In this document: one piece after another, positions 9,286 through 21,225 of the stretch
Position numbering within the stretch: position 1 is the first letter of the stretch
Layout of the letters: each line of letters opens with the position of its first letter
Source of the DNA: Ophiosphaerella korrae
Lineage: Eukaryota; Ascomycota; Dothideomycetes; Pleosporales; Phaeosphaeriaceae
NCBI GenBank assembly: GCA_028456385.1
Contig: JALNQF010000082.1
Span: 62,001 to 126,000 of the forward strand
Direction: 5' to 3'
DNA length: 64,000 nucleotides
The notes under the pieces: generated by a model
Told to the model about the DNA's origin: nothing
The model's input: only the letters and a program-made list of their open reading frames with translations
Database searches by the model: none
Translations under genes and position numbers: made by a program

Positions 9286-11776
9286 CTACTTTGCGCCCGA
9301 CCCATACCCTGCTCCATACCCGGGCAGCTCCGCCTGGTACTCTTGCGCTAGTTTACTGCTATCATGGCTTGCATTCGATGTATGCGAATCATGACTGGCC
9401 TCTCTCTTGTGCCCAGCATGACCCCTAAAATACTCTTGTGTACCCTCTTCATCTCGTAACTTGCCAGAACTCTTTGGACGTGACATGCGCTCCCTGCCTT
9501 CATTCGCTCCCCGCTGAGCATCTGGTGGTGAAAGGGGTAGTGGTGGTGGATGATAAGCTTTGTATCCTGAACTGGGCCCTGGTTGTGGTGATGTCTGTGT
9601 GCTGCTTGGCCCCGACAATGGAGGCGTCTGTGATGTATAGTAGCGTGTGTAGCGCGAAGCATTCGTCTTGGGAGCTGTTGCTGCTTCCAAACTTGGCCTA
9701 GCTGCATGTGTCATGTCATGGTTGGCTGACCTATCATGTGCTAGTCCGCCAACCATTAGGCTTGTTGGGAGTGCTGGTAGAGTGCGCAGGTCAAGCGGCC
9801 TGATAGATATCTCCTCATGCTGCACATGCAAAGGAGAAGGGCTGACGTGAGACTCTGGAGGGCTCACTGGCGAGTCGTCGATTGTCGACACACTAGGCAG
9901 TATCAATTGTGTCTGCATTTGCGGCCTTGGAGTGCTTCTTTCAACTGACAATTCGGCGATATATTGTCTGAGCTCGTCCGCTGCATCAAGTTCCACTGGA
10001 GCTATAGGTACTTGTACCCTCTGCGCCCTATCCTGGTCTGATGGCAATTTGATCGTGGAGGCTGACTGTGGACTAGCATCAATGCTTACGTCAGGATTGA
10101 CCGGATGGTGTACATTCGCATGGCCTTCAGCTCTAGATTGTCCCGACAGTTGTACACTCGAAGATTGCGGCCCCTGTTGCAGTAGTCTCGCGTGAGGAGG
10201 CACTGGCCGCTCTGTGATAGGTACATTATTGGCTGCATTCTTTTCTGGCAAGTACCCGCCTCCCAATCCAAGTTGCGACTTCATGTACTGTTGGCCAGGA
10301 TTCATCGGCACCGAGGTAGCAGACATCTCAGATGGAGACACGTGCGGCTGCATCTGCTGAGGGAAATTGGCATATCCATTCAGTGAAGGGGTTTGGGCGA
10401 ATGCGAAGGGTGGCATAGATCTAGAGGACCCAACATTCAAATTGGGCATTGACCGTCGATTTTGCTTAACCATGTGATCTACGTGGAGATGGGATGGCGC
10501 GCCTAGTTGTTGATTTGGCGTATATTGAATATTGTTCGAGGCTCCGCTTTTTAACGTTCCTGCATGTGGAGGTAGCAACTTTGTGTTATTCACCAATGTA
10601 TTCATAGTTTCGGTGTCATTCGTTTGGGGATGGGGGGTACTGATCGGACGATATCTTGATCGAGAATCCCTTGTCCCCATAGATGATTCTGTAGGCTTGC
10701 TTGATCGTGCATGAGATGAGTCTGCCAGCTCTAAAGGCTGGTAACCTCCACTAGAGGAACTTTGAAGTGATCTCCTTGGCTTCGTGAGAAGGGGAGGCGT
10801 TAAGAACCCCAAGGAACTCTGTACGTTGAGTGAAGGGGACGATTTATGAGAAGATACGAGTGGTCTTGTCATCAAATCCGAGGCGGAGACGGAGTGCTTG
10901 TGGCTCTGAGGTGGCGCTGGAGGTGGTGTGATTGCCATGGTTGGTGGCGGCTCAGTGCCCAGAAGTATCTGGTAGCATCGACGCTGGTCTTCAGGGAGTA
11001 GACGTGAAAAGAACGGTGTGCCTAAGAAATTTTGCTGAACAGTCTTTTGATCCACTTGGTGCCGAATCAAATGAACTTCCTCGCCGTAATGTTGACATAG
11101 GAAGACAATATCCTTGCGCGGATCCCAGGCTAGGTCGTGGACTCGACAGTAATGCACCAACGACTTCACCAAGTGAAGCATATTCAGACCTCTGAAACTT
11201 TTCAATTTGCCCTCGTTCTTCAAGCTTAGAAGAACTACGTTACTGCTAAGACTTCCACCCGAGGGAGTTCCATGGGAGCCTTGACTAGGTCAACAGTTGT
11301 CATTACTTAGGGCACTGTAGAATAGACTTACCTGGCGGTATAAGATCAACCTCAATATCCGCTGCTTGCGTGCAACCTTCATTTTTGTAGGCGGGTCCCG
11401 TGCGGATTAATATCTTAGCCGGAAACAATGAGTTCATACCTTCTGGTAATCGAACACTATGGTCATCAGTCGAAGTAAAGCATGATGCACTTTGCCAAAC
11501 ATACCGCTGATCTGAGTCTAACTTAGCCCTTATGCGATGATAATCGCGATCATCGTAAGCGATTTGTAGGTCCGGCATCTCGCGACGATATCCTAGGCAA
11601 AGCATCTCAAGTCCTCCCATAATACCATACATGAGCTTCTTTCCCTCAAACAAGCTCCTGATATGACTTGCGGCTGCCAGAAAGTTCGCTTTTGGCGGAA
11701 CTCTGACCTCCCTCCCTTGCTGTCTCTTCTGCTTGTTGAACTCCTCTACATTGTAATATCCCATTTTACTCGGCAT
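9286..11776 (-). CDS. Long disordered protein, weak nucleotidyltransferase-like N-terminus
   Basis: Exon 1 is 11776-11332 and exon 2 is 11279-9286, separated by a 52-nt intron (GTAAGT..AAG) whose unusual AAG acceptor is the only site that keeps the frame. The product is 812 residues. Residues 1-250 look folded. A stretch with MYGIMGGLEMLCLGYRRE and DLQIAYDD resembles the start of a nucleotidyltransferase-fold domain (GG motif, then an acidic strand). A second conserved-looking block contains LVHYCRVHDLAWDPRKD. The remaining 550 residues are Ser/Pro/Gln-rich and disordered, with several PPxP motifs. I do not recognise a named family; enzymatic activity is unproven and the acidic pair may be degenerate. 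Confidence 0.7.
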
Positions 11777-12860
11777 TTTGAGAGGCGTACCGAGGTTCGT
11801 GTGGAGTCACACTCATGGATTGTGCACAGTACTGCGACAGCGGAATGTGGGGCGAGTATGGAAGGTAATGAGCAACAAAGAAATAACCTGACAGGCGGCC
11901 ACAACTGTTATACCGGAAATAGTGAGTGAAAAGTCACTTCAGCTCCGCCATAACATAACAAGGATCAAGACTATTTTGAAGTCAGCACGGCTGTAAGGCT
12001 CAGCAACGTGATTACAAGCGCGGCGTCATGCATTCGTTCCGAGTGTGCAACGCTGGTCGGCACAACTTCGCTGCAGATGAGCTAACTAAAGATTGTGTTT
12101 GAGCTGGAACCGCGAAAGTCATGCTGCAACCAGCAAATGAGCATCGGCTGCGCGCCAACGGCACTTGTGCCATGATTTTGAAAGCGCGCAGATAGATCAA
12201 GCGGCGATACCGATAGCGTGGCTGGAGCGAGCTATTAACTAGGTTGTCGTCTCGTGGTGGCTGAGCTGGCTATTCTTAGCAACAGGACGCGCATAGCTAT
12301 CCTCAGCAACACTCCTGCAGCTCACGGACTTGGCACTCAATTCGAAGCGCTCAAGACGCTCTATTTGAGCTGACTCGCCAAAGTCCAAGATCCCCATCCA
12401 ACCATTGTTCGCTGTACAAAGAGCATTCACCGCTTCACACCTCGGACGGGGAGCGTCTCTGTAAGTTTTGATTGCAATATTGGGCAGATTAAGTGACAGT
12501 CGCCAACTCAGTGCACATCTCTCGGGCGCATGATTAGATCCAACCTGTGGTAAACGAAACACAATTGAAAATGACCAGACAGGTGGCCGTGCTGCTCTAC
12601 CTCAAACTACGGCTCACCTTGTTTGGAAGCTTTTGTAAAGTCTAGCATTTTGCTGGAAAACACGGACAAAAGTATGATGTAAGCTTGAGAAGCATTTCGT
12701 ATCATGATAAGAAGGCACAAGATCGATAAGGCAGTAACGCCGGAATTCCAGAGCACAGAGCTGGACCAGTTATGTTGTCCAGAACATCCCATGAATACTC
12801 AAAGGGCCGCCGGGTTTTGTTATGACGAGGTCTTTTGTGGTGCTATACCAAAAAGCAAGC
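11777..12860. other. No gene recognised
   Basis: About 1.08 kb between two minus-strand genes. Open frames at about 12.01-12.56 kb have no conserved features or secretion signal, and no tRNA boxes were seen. Confidence 0.5.
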
Positions 12861-13096
12861 TTAAATGCCGCCTCCTACCAATACGTTTTAGTGCAATTTC
12901 ATGTAGTGAACAGCTATAAACCTTGTGAATGCGGCGGATGAGATGACGTACCAGACCTGTCTACTGTGACGCTATAGTCGCCCTGAGGCCTCACCCTCTG
13001 TTGCTCGGCCAGGTTCCTTGACCTAATCATGAAATAGCCTCCACCAACAGAGAGAAGCGATAAGAGGGCGATATTGCGGGGACTGGCAATAGGCAT
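12861..13096 (-). CDS. Conserved 52-aa membrane microprotein
   Basis: Exon 1 is 13096-12952. A 77-nt intron (12951-12875, GTACGT, branch CACTAAA, TAG) is followed by a 14-nt final exon, 12874-12861. The spliced protein is 52 residues and ends VDRSGGGI. Residues 6-22 form one hydrophobic segment (NIALLSLLSVGGGYFMI) followed by basic RSR, so this is a single-pass membrane protein, probably mitochondrial or ER. The start MPxxxPRNIAL and the end SVTVDRSGGG match, from memory, a short fungal protein family of unknown function. Splicing is required to create the glycine-rich end, which is good evidence that the intron is real. It is divergent from esf1, 384 bp away. Confidence 0.75.
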
Positions 13097-13480
13097 ACAG
13101 GTATCAGCAACTTGAAGAGCATCTCGACCAAGAAGACTTGCCTAAAGAGTCTAGAGTAGGCCATGCTCGTTGCTGTCGTAAGGCAAAAGTTTCTGACGCC
13201 AATTGAGCCTGGCGGAATACGGGTAGGAACAGCAAAGGTTCAGATGATGGCGGAGAGGTTTGCTATGATGTCGTGTGATGAATTTCCCCTCTGTGAAGGG
13301 TGCATGGCGCCTTGCCTAATCAAGCTGTTAAGTCCCGGAACGGCGCTTGGACGTTGAACCTCCGCGATGTGATCCAATTGTCTTCTGTTACCGCCGATAT
13401 CCTACCGCCCGCGGCAGAAAAAGTCCGTCACAACTCTACTCTCGTCGCTACTGAATGGTTCATTGCACGCCAACCCAGCA
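13097..13480. promoter_or_regulatory. Bidirectional promoter, microprotein / esf1
   Basis: 384 bp between the start codons of divergent genes. No distinctive motif was recognised. Confidence 0.5.
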
Positions 13481-15656
13481 ATGCCTCTTCCCAAGCGCCA
13501 GACGGTACCTGCCAAGGCGGTAGAACCGACAATCTCAGCCGGTAAGTGTGACCTACCTATCGCAAGAAGCGCGCTGATGCTAGAGTCTGCCAGGCGATAC
13601 TCGTTTTGCCAACTTCCAAAATGACCCCAAGTTTCGGCTGCCGTCGAAGAAGCATATCAAAACCAAGCTAGATCCTCGTTTCTCAAGGCTACGCACTGAT
13701 CCAGACTTCTATAATAAGGCTACAGTTGACAAATATGGCCGCAAAATCTCCGGCGACGCTGGCAAGAAGGCCATTGACAGGTTATACCGTGCAGATGACG
13801 ACGAGAGCCAGGTTGAGGATGATGCCGATAATGACGATAGTTTGCGGCCATATCCAGGGCAGAAACGTGATAAGGCTGTTGCTAAAGAGCTAGCCAGGGT
13901 ACAAAGGCAAGGCTTCGACCCGATAAGAGACGGCGGACTTGAATCTTCTTCAGACGAGAGTTCTAGTGATGAGGACGATGAAGAAGTCGGTCAAGAAACA
14001 AAACTAGCCGGGGACGACAGTATAATACCCACTGGTGACATCTCCGCCCGCCTGGCCGCTGTAAACATGGATTGGGACAACATGAGAGCCATCGATATCA
14101 TGAGTGTGGCCAACTCTTTCGTCCCGGCCAACGGTCGGATATTGAACGTATCGATCTATCCTAGTGAGTTTGGAATGGAGCGTTTACAGCGAGAAGAGAT
14201 GGAAGGCCCACCACGCGAAATATTTGCACCACCTGCAAACAGGGTCAAGGACAGTAAGGCTACGTTGGACGACTTATCAGACGCTTCTGAAGCAGAGGAT
14301 GAAGTGCAATCCAAGGCAGGTCTCCAATATGATTACGTTGGAGACGAGTTCGACTCCACGGCCTTACGCAACTACCAACTGGACCGTTTGCGGTACTACT
14401 ATGCCATCATTACATGCTCCTCGGCGAGTGTTGCCAAGTCTATTTATGACAGTCTTGATGGACGCGAATATTTAACAAGCGCAAACTTCTTTGACCTTCG
14501 CTTCGTTCCCGACGGCACAGCTTTCGACCAAGATATCCATGACCAATGTGACAAGCTTCCTAGTGGTTACAAGCCAAATGAGTTCAGTACGGATGCGCTA
14601 ACGCATTCCAAAGTCAAGCTGACCTGGGATGCCGACGACACCACTAGGAAAGAGATACAGAAACGAGCCTTCTCCAGAAAAGAGATTGATGAGAACGAGC
14701 TCAAGGCTTATCTTGGCTCAGATTCTTCGTCCTCGGAAGACGAGCTTGAAGTCGCTAAAACGGACAAGGCAGCTAAATTGCGGGCTGTGCTTGGTTTGGA
14801 TGCTTCACGTATCTCTTCAAAACACAAAAACAAATCGTCCACTAAGCGAGACCGCGACTTCCCTAAGCCTGATGGAGATATGGAGATTACTTTTACAGGT
14901 GGCTTACTGAACGATGCAAGTAAAGGCTCTGTGTTTGAGGGAGAGATTCCAGTTCATGAAACGACCATGGAGAAATACGTCCGAAAAGAGAAGGAACGGA
15001 AGGCGCGACGGAAAGAGAGAGCAAAGGCGAGAAAAGAAGGCCGAGATCGAGATGGTGAACTTGAAAGACCTGTAGTCGATGCCGCTCATGTGGATGAGGA
15101 TGATCCCTTCAATGACCCGTTTTTCGCATCTGATCCAGAAGAGATGGAAAGAGCCGAGAAAACCGAGAAAGCCGAGTCCAAGAAATCTAAAAAAGCTAAG
15201 AAACGTGAAGAGCAAGAGCAGGAGGCTCAAGCTACGGCTGTTGAACGGGCAAATCTTGAGCTGCTAATGGCGAGTGAAGAAGGTGAAAAGATGCGCCACT
15301 TCGACATGAATGAGATCATTAAAGCTGAAAAAGCGAAGAAGAAGGATAAGAAGGCGAAGAAGGACGCTCTGTTGGTCGAAGACAGCTTCAAGATGAACAC
15401 AACTGATCCGCGTTTTGCAAAGCTTTATGAGAGCCACGAGTTCGCTATTGATCCTACGAATCCAAGATTCAAGGACACTGCGGCTATGAAGGCCCTACTT
15501 GACGAAGGTCGTAAGAAGCGAAAACAGAGTAAAGTGGACGAAGAACCTAGTTGGGAGCGGGAATCTAAGAAGTGGAAGAAAGCTCAAAATGATGATGGGG
15601 CGGACGATATAGAGAAGCTTGCTGCTCGTGTCAAGGCGAAGAGTAAGCAGAGATGA
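13481..15656 (+). CDS. esf1: Pre-rRNA processing protein Esf1
   Basis: Nucleolar SSU-processome factor needed for 18S rRNA maturation. Exon 1 is 13481-13541; the 52-nt intron is 13542-13593 (GTAAGT..CAG); exon 2 is 13594-15656. The protein is 707 residues. The N-terminal ESF1 block contains DPRFSRLRTDPDF. Acidic Ser/Asp/Glu tracts follow, then the core LAAVNMDWDNMRAIDIM and SIYPSEFG. Lys/Glu-rich charged helices come next. The C-terminal NUC153-type motif is DPRFAKLYESHEFAIDPTNP. The ATG at 13481 is chosen because exon 1 splices in phase to give ISAGDTRF. Confidence 0.93.
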
Positions 15657-16233
15657 AGATTACAACTAGCTTCAAAACGATACCCTTTGATTAAGTCTGT
15701 GCATCTTTGAGTGCTGTTTTTGTGCTGATTTTGCGCTACGGATCCACAATCTATGTAGGATAAAACACTAATGGGAACGGTGCCTTCCCATTTCTCCAAG
15801 AGAACGCACGTGTCTCCGCAGGCTTGATCCGATAATCCGCCGTACCTTCTTTGAGCCATTCAACTAATCGTCTTCATTATTACTCCCTTAATCTTCTCGT
15901 CCTTCTCAATTCTCGTCTTGCGCCTAAATCTCGCAGGATTAGTGCAATGCCAACATATCGTCACAATCCTACCACCTCACCGCAACCTAAACATTGAATT
16001 AGTCTCAGAGCTTGTTCTTCACTTCGAAGGCTTGATTCTGACTGGAAACACATGGCTCCGCCTTGGGTTACATTTGATAGCGTATCATCCTACGATGGAG
16101 ACTGCGCCAAAGGGGCGGAGCCAGACATTGCTGGACTTGGGGTGTGCATACCCATCATACCACACCTGTCTTCGACACGCACGAGTTAATGTATCACACT
16201 TAGGTTGTAGCTTCCTTCGTCGTTGCGAGCTTC
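15657..16233. other. No gene recognised
   Basis: 577 bases downstream of esf1. Only short frames are present; the 5' end of the broken membrane-protein gene may extend into this interval. Confidence 0.45.
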
Positions 16234-17251
16234 ATGACAACCACTGCCTCCGTCCTTGCGATGTTCTTAGACCAGTCTTTTGATTCGAAAGGCCAGTTTA
16301 CAACCAGAGCGCCCATAAAGTACATCCGAGAACGTTTTGTAGATACCGAATGGAAGAAGGAGTATGCATGACGGCTATTTCTGGACCCGCTGATAATTGG
16401 CATAGGTGATCAACAGCTCGTCACTGGCTACGCAGTTCTGCTCAGTGGATGGATCAAAGTTTGTATCACTGTATTCAAATATGCCCCATTTCCATGGCTA
16501 ATGTAGTCTACATAGGGCAGAATGCCTTTGAAGTGCAGGGCGCTCACTTTGTGCTAATCCTCTACATTTGCGCCCTTTCCTCATCCTCCCATCTTGCGGC
16601 CCTCATATCACTACGAAAATACTTTCGCAAGTACATCGTCATTGCAAGGATTCGGCTCACGCTTTTAATCCTCTTCGCCATCTTCCTCCTCTCTTCGATG
16701 ATCGCGGCTATATGCATACCTATCACAACTATCGAAAACAGGGATAGAACAACAGAAAATCGGACTTCGGCACAACGACTATCGTTTCTTGTGCCACTAC
16801 TTTTGATTCTAGTAGAATTCTCAACTACATTAATATGCATCCTATACAACCCAAATCAAAACGGCATAATGTGCCGTACGTCAACTAGCGGTTCGACAGC
16901 AGGCCTTACACGGCGCGGCCTGGATTCGAAACATAGAGTTCTAACAGCATTCAATAACAAAACCCCAGCGTACATTGGCCTCAATATACTATACTTCTTT
17001 CTAAACCCGCTCATCGCTTTTGGATCCAGATCATTCTAGCTATCCTTTCCGCAGTATTGGTCCTTGGCCAGAAATTTTCGATCCCGGAAGATCCAGGGCG
17101 GTTGTGTGGATTACAAAACGCAGGTGAAAACGTATGGGGCTTCGGGCAAACGTTGAGTGTAGTGATGCTCCTACTACCAGCAATGAGCGCCTGTCAGACG
17201 TATCTGGAGGGAAGACACTCTATCGGTGAGGGTTCCAAAGCTCATGACTGA
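16234..17251 (+). pseudogene. Broken multi-pass membrane protein gene
   Basis: Reads as one fungal integral membrane protein once an intron at 16459-16520 (GTTTGT, branch GGCTAAT, CAG) is removed. It has a DQQLVTGYAVLL segment, then ALSSSSHLAALISLRKYF with an IARIR motif, two further hydrophobic spans, NILYFFLNPLIAF, and a last span ending WGFGQTLSVVMLLLPAMS. This order matches, from memory, a large uncharacterised Pezizomycotina membrane family. Two problems exist. An in-frame TGA at 16369-16371 lies before the DQQLVTG segment. At about 17017-17022, in a T4 run, the frame must shift by one base to continue from IAF into WIQIILAIL. An undetected upstream intron could explain the TGA but not the frameshift. 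The upstream limit at 16234 is uncertain. Confidence 0.55.
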
Positions 17252-17416
17252 AGTTAGGATTTTTGAATGTCGTCAGCGTCCTTTAAGTATACATCCAGAG
17301 TTCGCAAAGGCTTATTTCCACTTTCATGCATATACAAACGCCAACATCATTCTTTTTGCTCTTTTTCTTTTTCTGTTCGTGCGCGTTAGACAGGTTCCAT
17401 GCAATTCACGAACAGG

Positions 17417-18003
17417 CTACCAACTGAAGATTCCACCGCCTCCTCCACCCGCCCTGCCCCCCCTTCTTGCCTCGTTCACCAGCCACTCCCTTAGAAGATC
17501 TTTATTCTTCATCTCATCTGGCTTAGTCAAGCGAGTGTCAAATTGTGCTTCTTGCCTACTGAATGCTAACAGTGTCGGCATACTCGAGACCTATATCAGT
17601 CCATCTAATTAGCCTAACTCTCATCGTTGGTTTTTGGTCACACTCTACTTACTCTATAAACTACTGGTAAATCTCCAATCATAGTACTGTCCATCTCTAC
17701 CTCGACAAACCCTAGCCCACCCTCTTGCTGTCCTATCTTTTCCTCTTCAAGCATGTGTAGTACCATTGGCTTAACAACCTGACATGTTTGGCACCATCTA
17801 GCACTCCACAGGGTGATTAGTGGGCGATTATTGGCAGCGCAAAGAAGCGTGAGATTATGCAGGTCGTTTGGTTGTCGAATGGGGTCAAAGATGCGATTGG
17901 TGTGGGAACGTTGGGTTGAGAAAAGAAGGGTAAAGGCACGGTAGAAGGTCTTTGGGGTGGAAGAGAGAAAGAAAGGACGGAAATGGACCCGAATTAGCGT
18001 CAT
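17417..18003 (-). CDS. Thioredoxin-like protein, probably mitochondrial
   Basis: Exon 1 is 18003-17653; the 62-nt intron is 17652-17591 (GTAAGT..TAG); exon 2 is 17590-17417. The protein is 174 residues. The first 45 residues are rich in Arg, Ser, Thr and Phe without acids early on, suggesting a mitochondrial presequence. The thioredoxin fold follows: LITLWSARWCQTC (active site WCQTC instead of WCGPC), the FVEVEMD strand, and the cis-proline loop SSMPTLLAF, which only appears after splicing. The C-terminus is a Gly-rich tail. Both active-site cysteines are present, so redox activity is plausible. The Gln-Thr pair between them suggests a redox potential unlike classical thioredoxin. Confidence 0.85.
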
Positions 18004-18749
18004 AGTTGTGGTAATTGGAAGTTGGGAGAATAAAGATATTCAACAATAGATCCAAGTCAAGTGTGCTCCGACGTCATTATCTGCCAAGGCGCTAGTAAGG
18101 TGAAGTGGACGAATCTGAGAGTGTCAATAGATAGCTGCTCAAACATCGCAGGTCAAGAGAAATCACTACTCTCACCACTCTCTCCATATTCACTGTCCTT
18201 GCTTCTGGTGATACACAATGGAAATGCTGTCTAGTCAAGGATTTCGCTTAGGCATCAAGAAAAGTACATGTAGATCGAATTCATGGTACTTGAATCTATT
18301 CGAGAGACATTTATAGTATGTCGTTTATTTTAACCTGGCTTGGGTGTAAAACAAATGGTCTACCAATATCCCACAATGTTATACAGATCAGAATCGGTGG
18401 ATTTGAGGTTGGTAAAATGATCCACCTAGGTAAGGTGGATTGGCCAGCGTGGCTCATAATACGGTCATTTAGTGCATCCTAACGTTATCCACCGATGTCT
18501 TCGATTGATTGCTTCAACATTCAGCCTTTGCCAGCTCGTGCAGTGCTTGTTGCAATGCAAATCCCCGAGAGGTTATGCAATGTTACACAAACCAGGATGA
18601 CTTGGTAGCATTGCCTGCAATGGTTGCCATGCCGCAAAATCTTTGGCAAATTTTTTCCCAATCGTGTGCTGGTTAGCTTTTTCCTGGCGGCCAGTCTCCT
18701 TCGATGAAATTTTTGGCCAGCTCGATATGACTCTTCTTTACCATGAAAG
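18004..18749. other. No gene recognised
   Basis: 746 bases, AT-rich, between the promoter of the thioredoxin-like gene and the 3' end of the bZIP gene. No coding signal was found. Confidence 0.5.
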
Positions 18750-19726
18750 TCATATGCTATGGTGTTGATGTGAGTACTTGTCCATCATGTTAAAAACGAG
18801 GTTATTGTCAATGTAGCATTCTTGTTCTTGTGGGTGGCACCCAAGGTCTGCCTCTAGTTCAGGGCCTACATCCGAGCGCATCGTTCTGATAATGTTTGCG
18901 GCATTGACGCATGATGAGGTGTTATAATAGGTGGTCGGTTCTGTAGCCATGCTGTGCTCGTTGTGGTAGGCCCAAGTTGTGTTGCAAGATTGACCGTACG
19001 AGTAATCGTACCGTATGTCTTCAGATTTGACTTCGGCCGCTGGGGTCATTGATGAGGTGTACAGTGGAGCAGAATATGTGGCCGGAGGCGGTGTTCCCAT
19101 ACTAGAGACAATTGAGCTAGGACTGGGAGAGTCGTAGCAGCTTAGTGTCGTTGGACGTGGCACTGGAATATTGATTGCCGGGGCCGATGGCATATGTGGT
19201 GGTATGGAGGCGGCTCGCATGTAAGGTGTTGGTGAACTTGTGGATGACAGTGTGTTGCAGGTTACTCTTCGCTCAAGCATAGCATTGAGGGTAGGAGCAG
19301 CAGAAACTTGATCATAAGACTTCTCAGATGGACCGCCCAAAACCAGCAGAATATCGGACTCTAAGACACCACGATCGTGTAAGAGGGCACGGAGTTTTTT
19401 GTTTTCGTCGAGGACCTTTCGTGCTGCTAATTGGATCTCTGAAGAGGTCTCGATGCCAACTTGTTCGCAGCTTCTGAGCTTGGCTTCCAGCTCTTGGAGG
19501 TACTCCTTACGACGTGCACGTGAACGTCCTGATAAAAAACATGTCAGCAAAGTGGTGTTGTACAGGTTTCTACTAGATTTGATAACGCATTCAAGGTGAA
19601 GCATGACTTCTCGACATACTTTGGTTATCGCGGATGCGAGCTAAATTCTGTGCTTTTTGCTACGAGCTGTCAGTGGGGCCAGTTAAGCAAGGTGTGGGTT
19701 CATACTGAAGCTCTTAGGTCACTCAT
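18750..19726 (-). CDS. bZIP transcription factor, three exons
   Basis: Exons are 19726-19706, 19659-19620 and 19528-18750. Introns are 46 nt (GTATGA..TAG) and 91 nt (GTATGT..CAG). Splicing yields a 279-residue protein whose basic region starts about residue 10: NLARIRDNQRRSRARRKEY, then the leucine zipper LQELEAKLRSCEQVGI. The second intron cuts the DNA-binding helix between Gln and Arg, so only the spliced mRNA encodes a working basic region. The remainder is Ser/Thr/Pro-rich with Tyr and Asn, typical of an activation region. This NLARIRDNQRRSRARR type is a common fungal bZIP class; the target is unknown. It is divergent from the AIG1-like gene with 561 bp between starts. Confidence 0.88.
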
Positions 19727-20287
19727 AGTGATGCCTATTCTGGAGAAGCTGAAGCGAGAAGATATGGATAGTTGAAAGATTCAATAGAGGTAATGCTACT
19801 CGGATGGTCATAATGAGGAGGATATAAGCTGAACTAGAGTAGATACTAAAGAACCAGTGGGTGCCACTATTACAGAAAGAATTTAGGTAGATGCATACCC
19901 CTTGTCCGATGCTGCAAGTGAGAGCAGACGTGAGGGTCATGCCTGGTCGTCTAGGGCTTCCAGAGACGAAGCGGGCAGCTCCGGACGGTCAAGGAAGGCT
20001 TCGGATAACGATGAAATTTTGGAGCTACTCCGATGAAAAAGTACGCTAAATGTTTGTTACACCTGTTTGAGTCAGTCACCCGTAAGCTGCGCATTAGCGC
20101 GACAGCCACTTGAGCACTGCCACATCGTGATCCTCCCGCAAATCTGGGCGGGAAAGGGGATTTTCAGCTGCATCAACACCACGTCGCACGCCCACGGCGA
20201 GCATTGCAATATTGCCACCAAGCTTCAATAAACTACGCTGGGCCTCAGCATCGATCATTGCCTGCTACGACATTTTCCCTCCCCAAC
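19727..20287. promoter_or_regulatory. Intergenic divergent promoter, bZIP / AIG1-like
   Basis: 561 bp between divergent starts; both promoters must be inside. No motif was assigned. Confidence 0.5.
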
Positions 20288-21225
20288 ATGGCAATCAACA
20301 CGCGCCTGGTAGCGCCATACTCTGCAACATTCGACCCTACCCATAGATTTGTGACGTCTTGGGTCCTTTCTCCTGCGCTACTCTTTTGTTTCCGGGCTTT
20401 GCTGTCGGTCTACGCTTTCGTAACTCTCTTCACCATCTTTGGCTGGAATGGCACCCATGGCATGTCTGAGGCATCGCGTCACTCGTTCTCTTATTTTACC
20501 AACTTGACTTATTGGGGTCTCGCGTTTTACTATGCTTTTGCCGCTATCCACACTGGCAGCTATTGGATGACCGGAACCTCTTTGCTGACACGGTGGCCCA
20601 AGGCGGTCCAGATCGCGCACAGCATGTTTTATTCTACCATTGTGGTTTACCCCTTCATCGTAACCAGTAAGTAGATCTCCATCTTTAATCGCTACTGTGA
20701 TCCTGCCGAAGTGGCATGCTGTACCTTGCGTGATTGCAAAATTGTGCCTGAAGCTGATACAGTCCAGTTGTATATTGGGTTTTGCTTGCACCAAGTGGAT
20801 TCCCATCCACGTTTTCTCTATGGTCAAACACTTCCCAACATGCTTTAAACTCGTTCTACGCGTTCTTTGAGATTTTCTTTCCCAGGACTTCTCCTTTGCC
20901 TTGGCTCGATATTATTCCAGTTGTGATTCTTCTCGCTTTGTATTTGGGCTTGGCGTATCTCACACACGCGACAGAGGGATTCTACGTTTACAATTTCCTT
21001 GATCTACAAGCACATTCGTCAGGCATAGTTGCTGCATACATCATTGGAATACTGGTCGGTGCTATCATCATCTTCTTGATTGTTCGATATCTCATCCTCC
21101 TACGCGTTTGGGTGACGGAAAAGAAATTGGGTAAACTTGGGAAATTCTCTCATCGCGGAGCAATATTCAGCGAAGAACTTGAAAAAGTTGTGCCACAAAA
21201 CGGCATTGGCACAGAACGGGTATAA
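20288..21225 (+). CDS. AIG1/FAR-17a-like multi-pass membrane protein
   Basis: Exon 1 is 20288-20666; the 101-nt intron is 20667-20767 (GTAAGT..CAG); exon 2 is 20768-21225. The protein is 278 residues with about six membrane spans. SYFTNLTYWGLAFYYAF in span 2 resembles the Thr-containing segment of the AIG1/ADTRP family, integral-membrane Thr hydrolases of fatty-acid esters of hydroxy fatty acids. A His appears in SQHALNSFYAFFEIF, in the region where that family has its catalytic His. The C-terminus is polar and cytosolic-looking. Family assignment is fairly firm; substrate is inference from the animal members. Confidence 0.8.
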
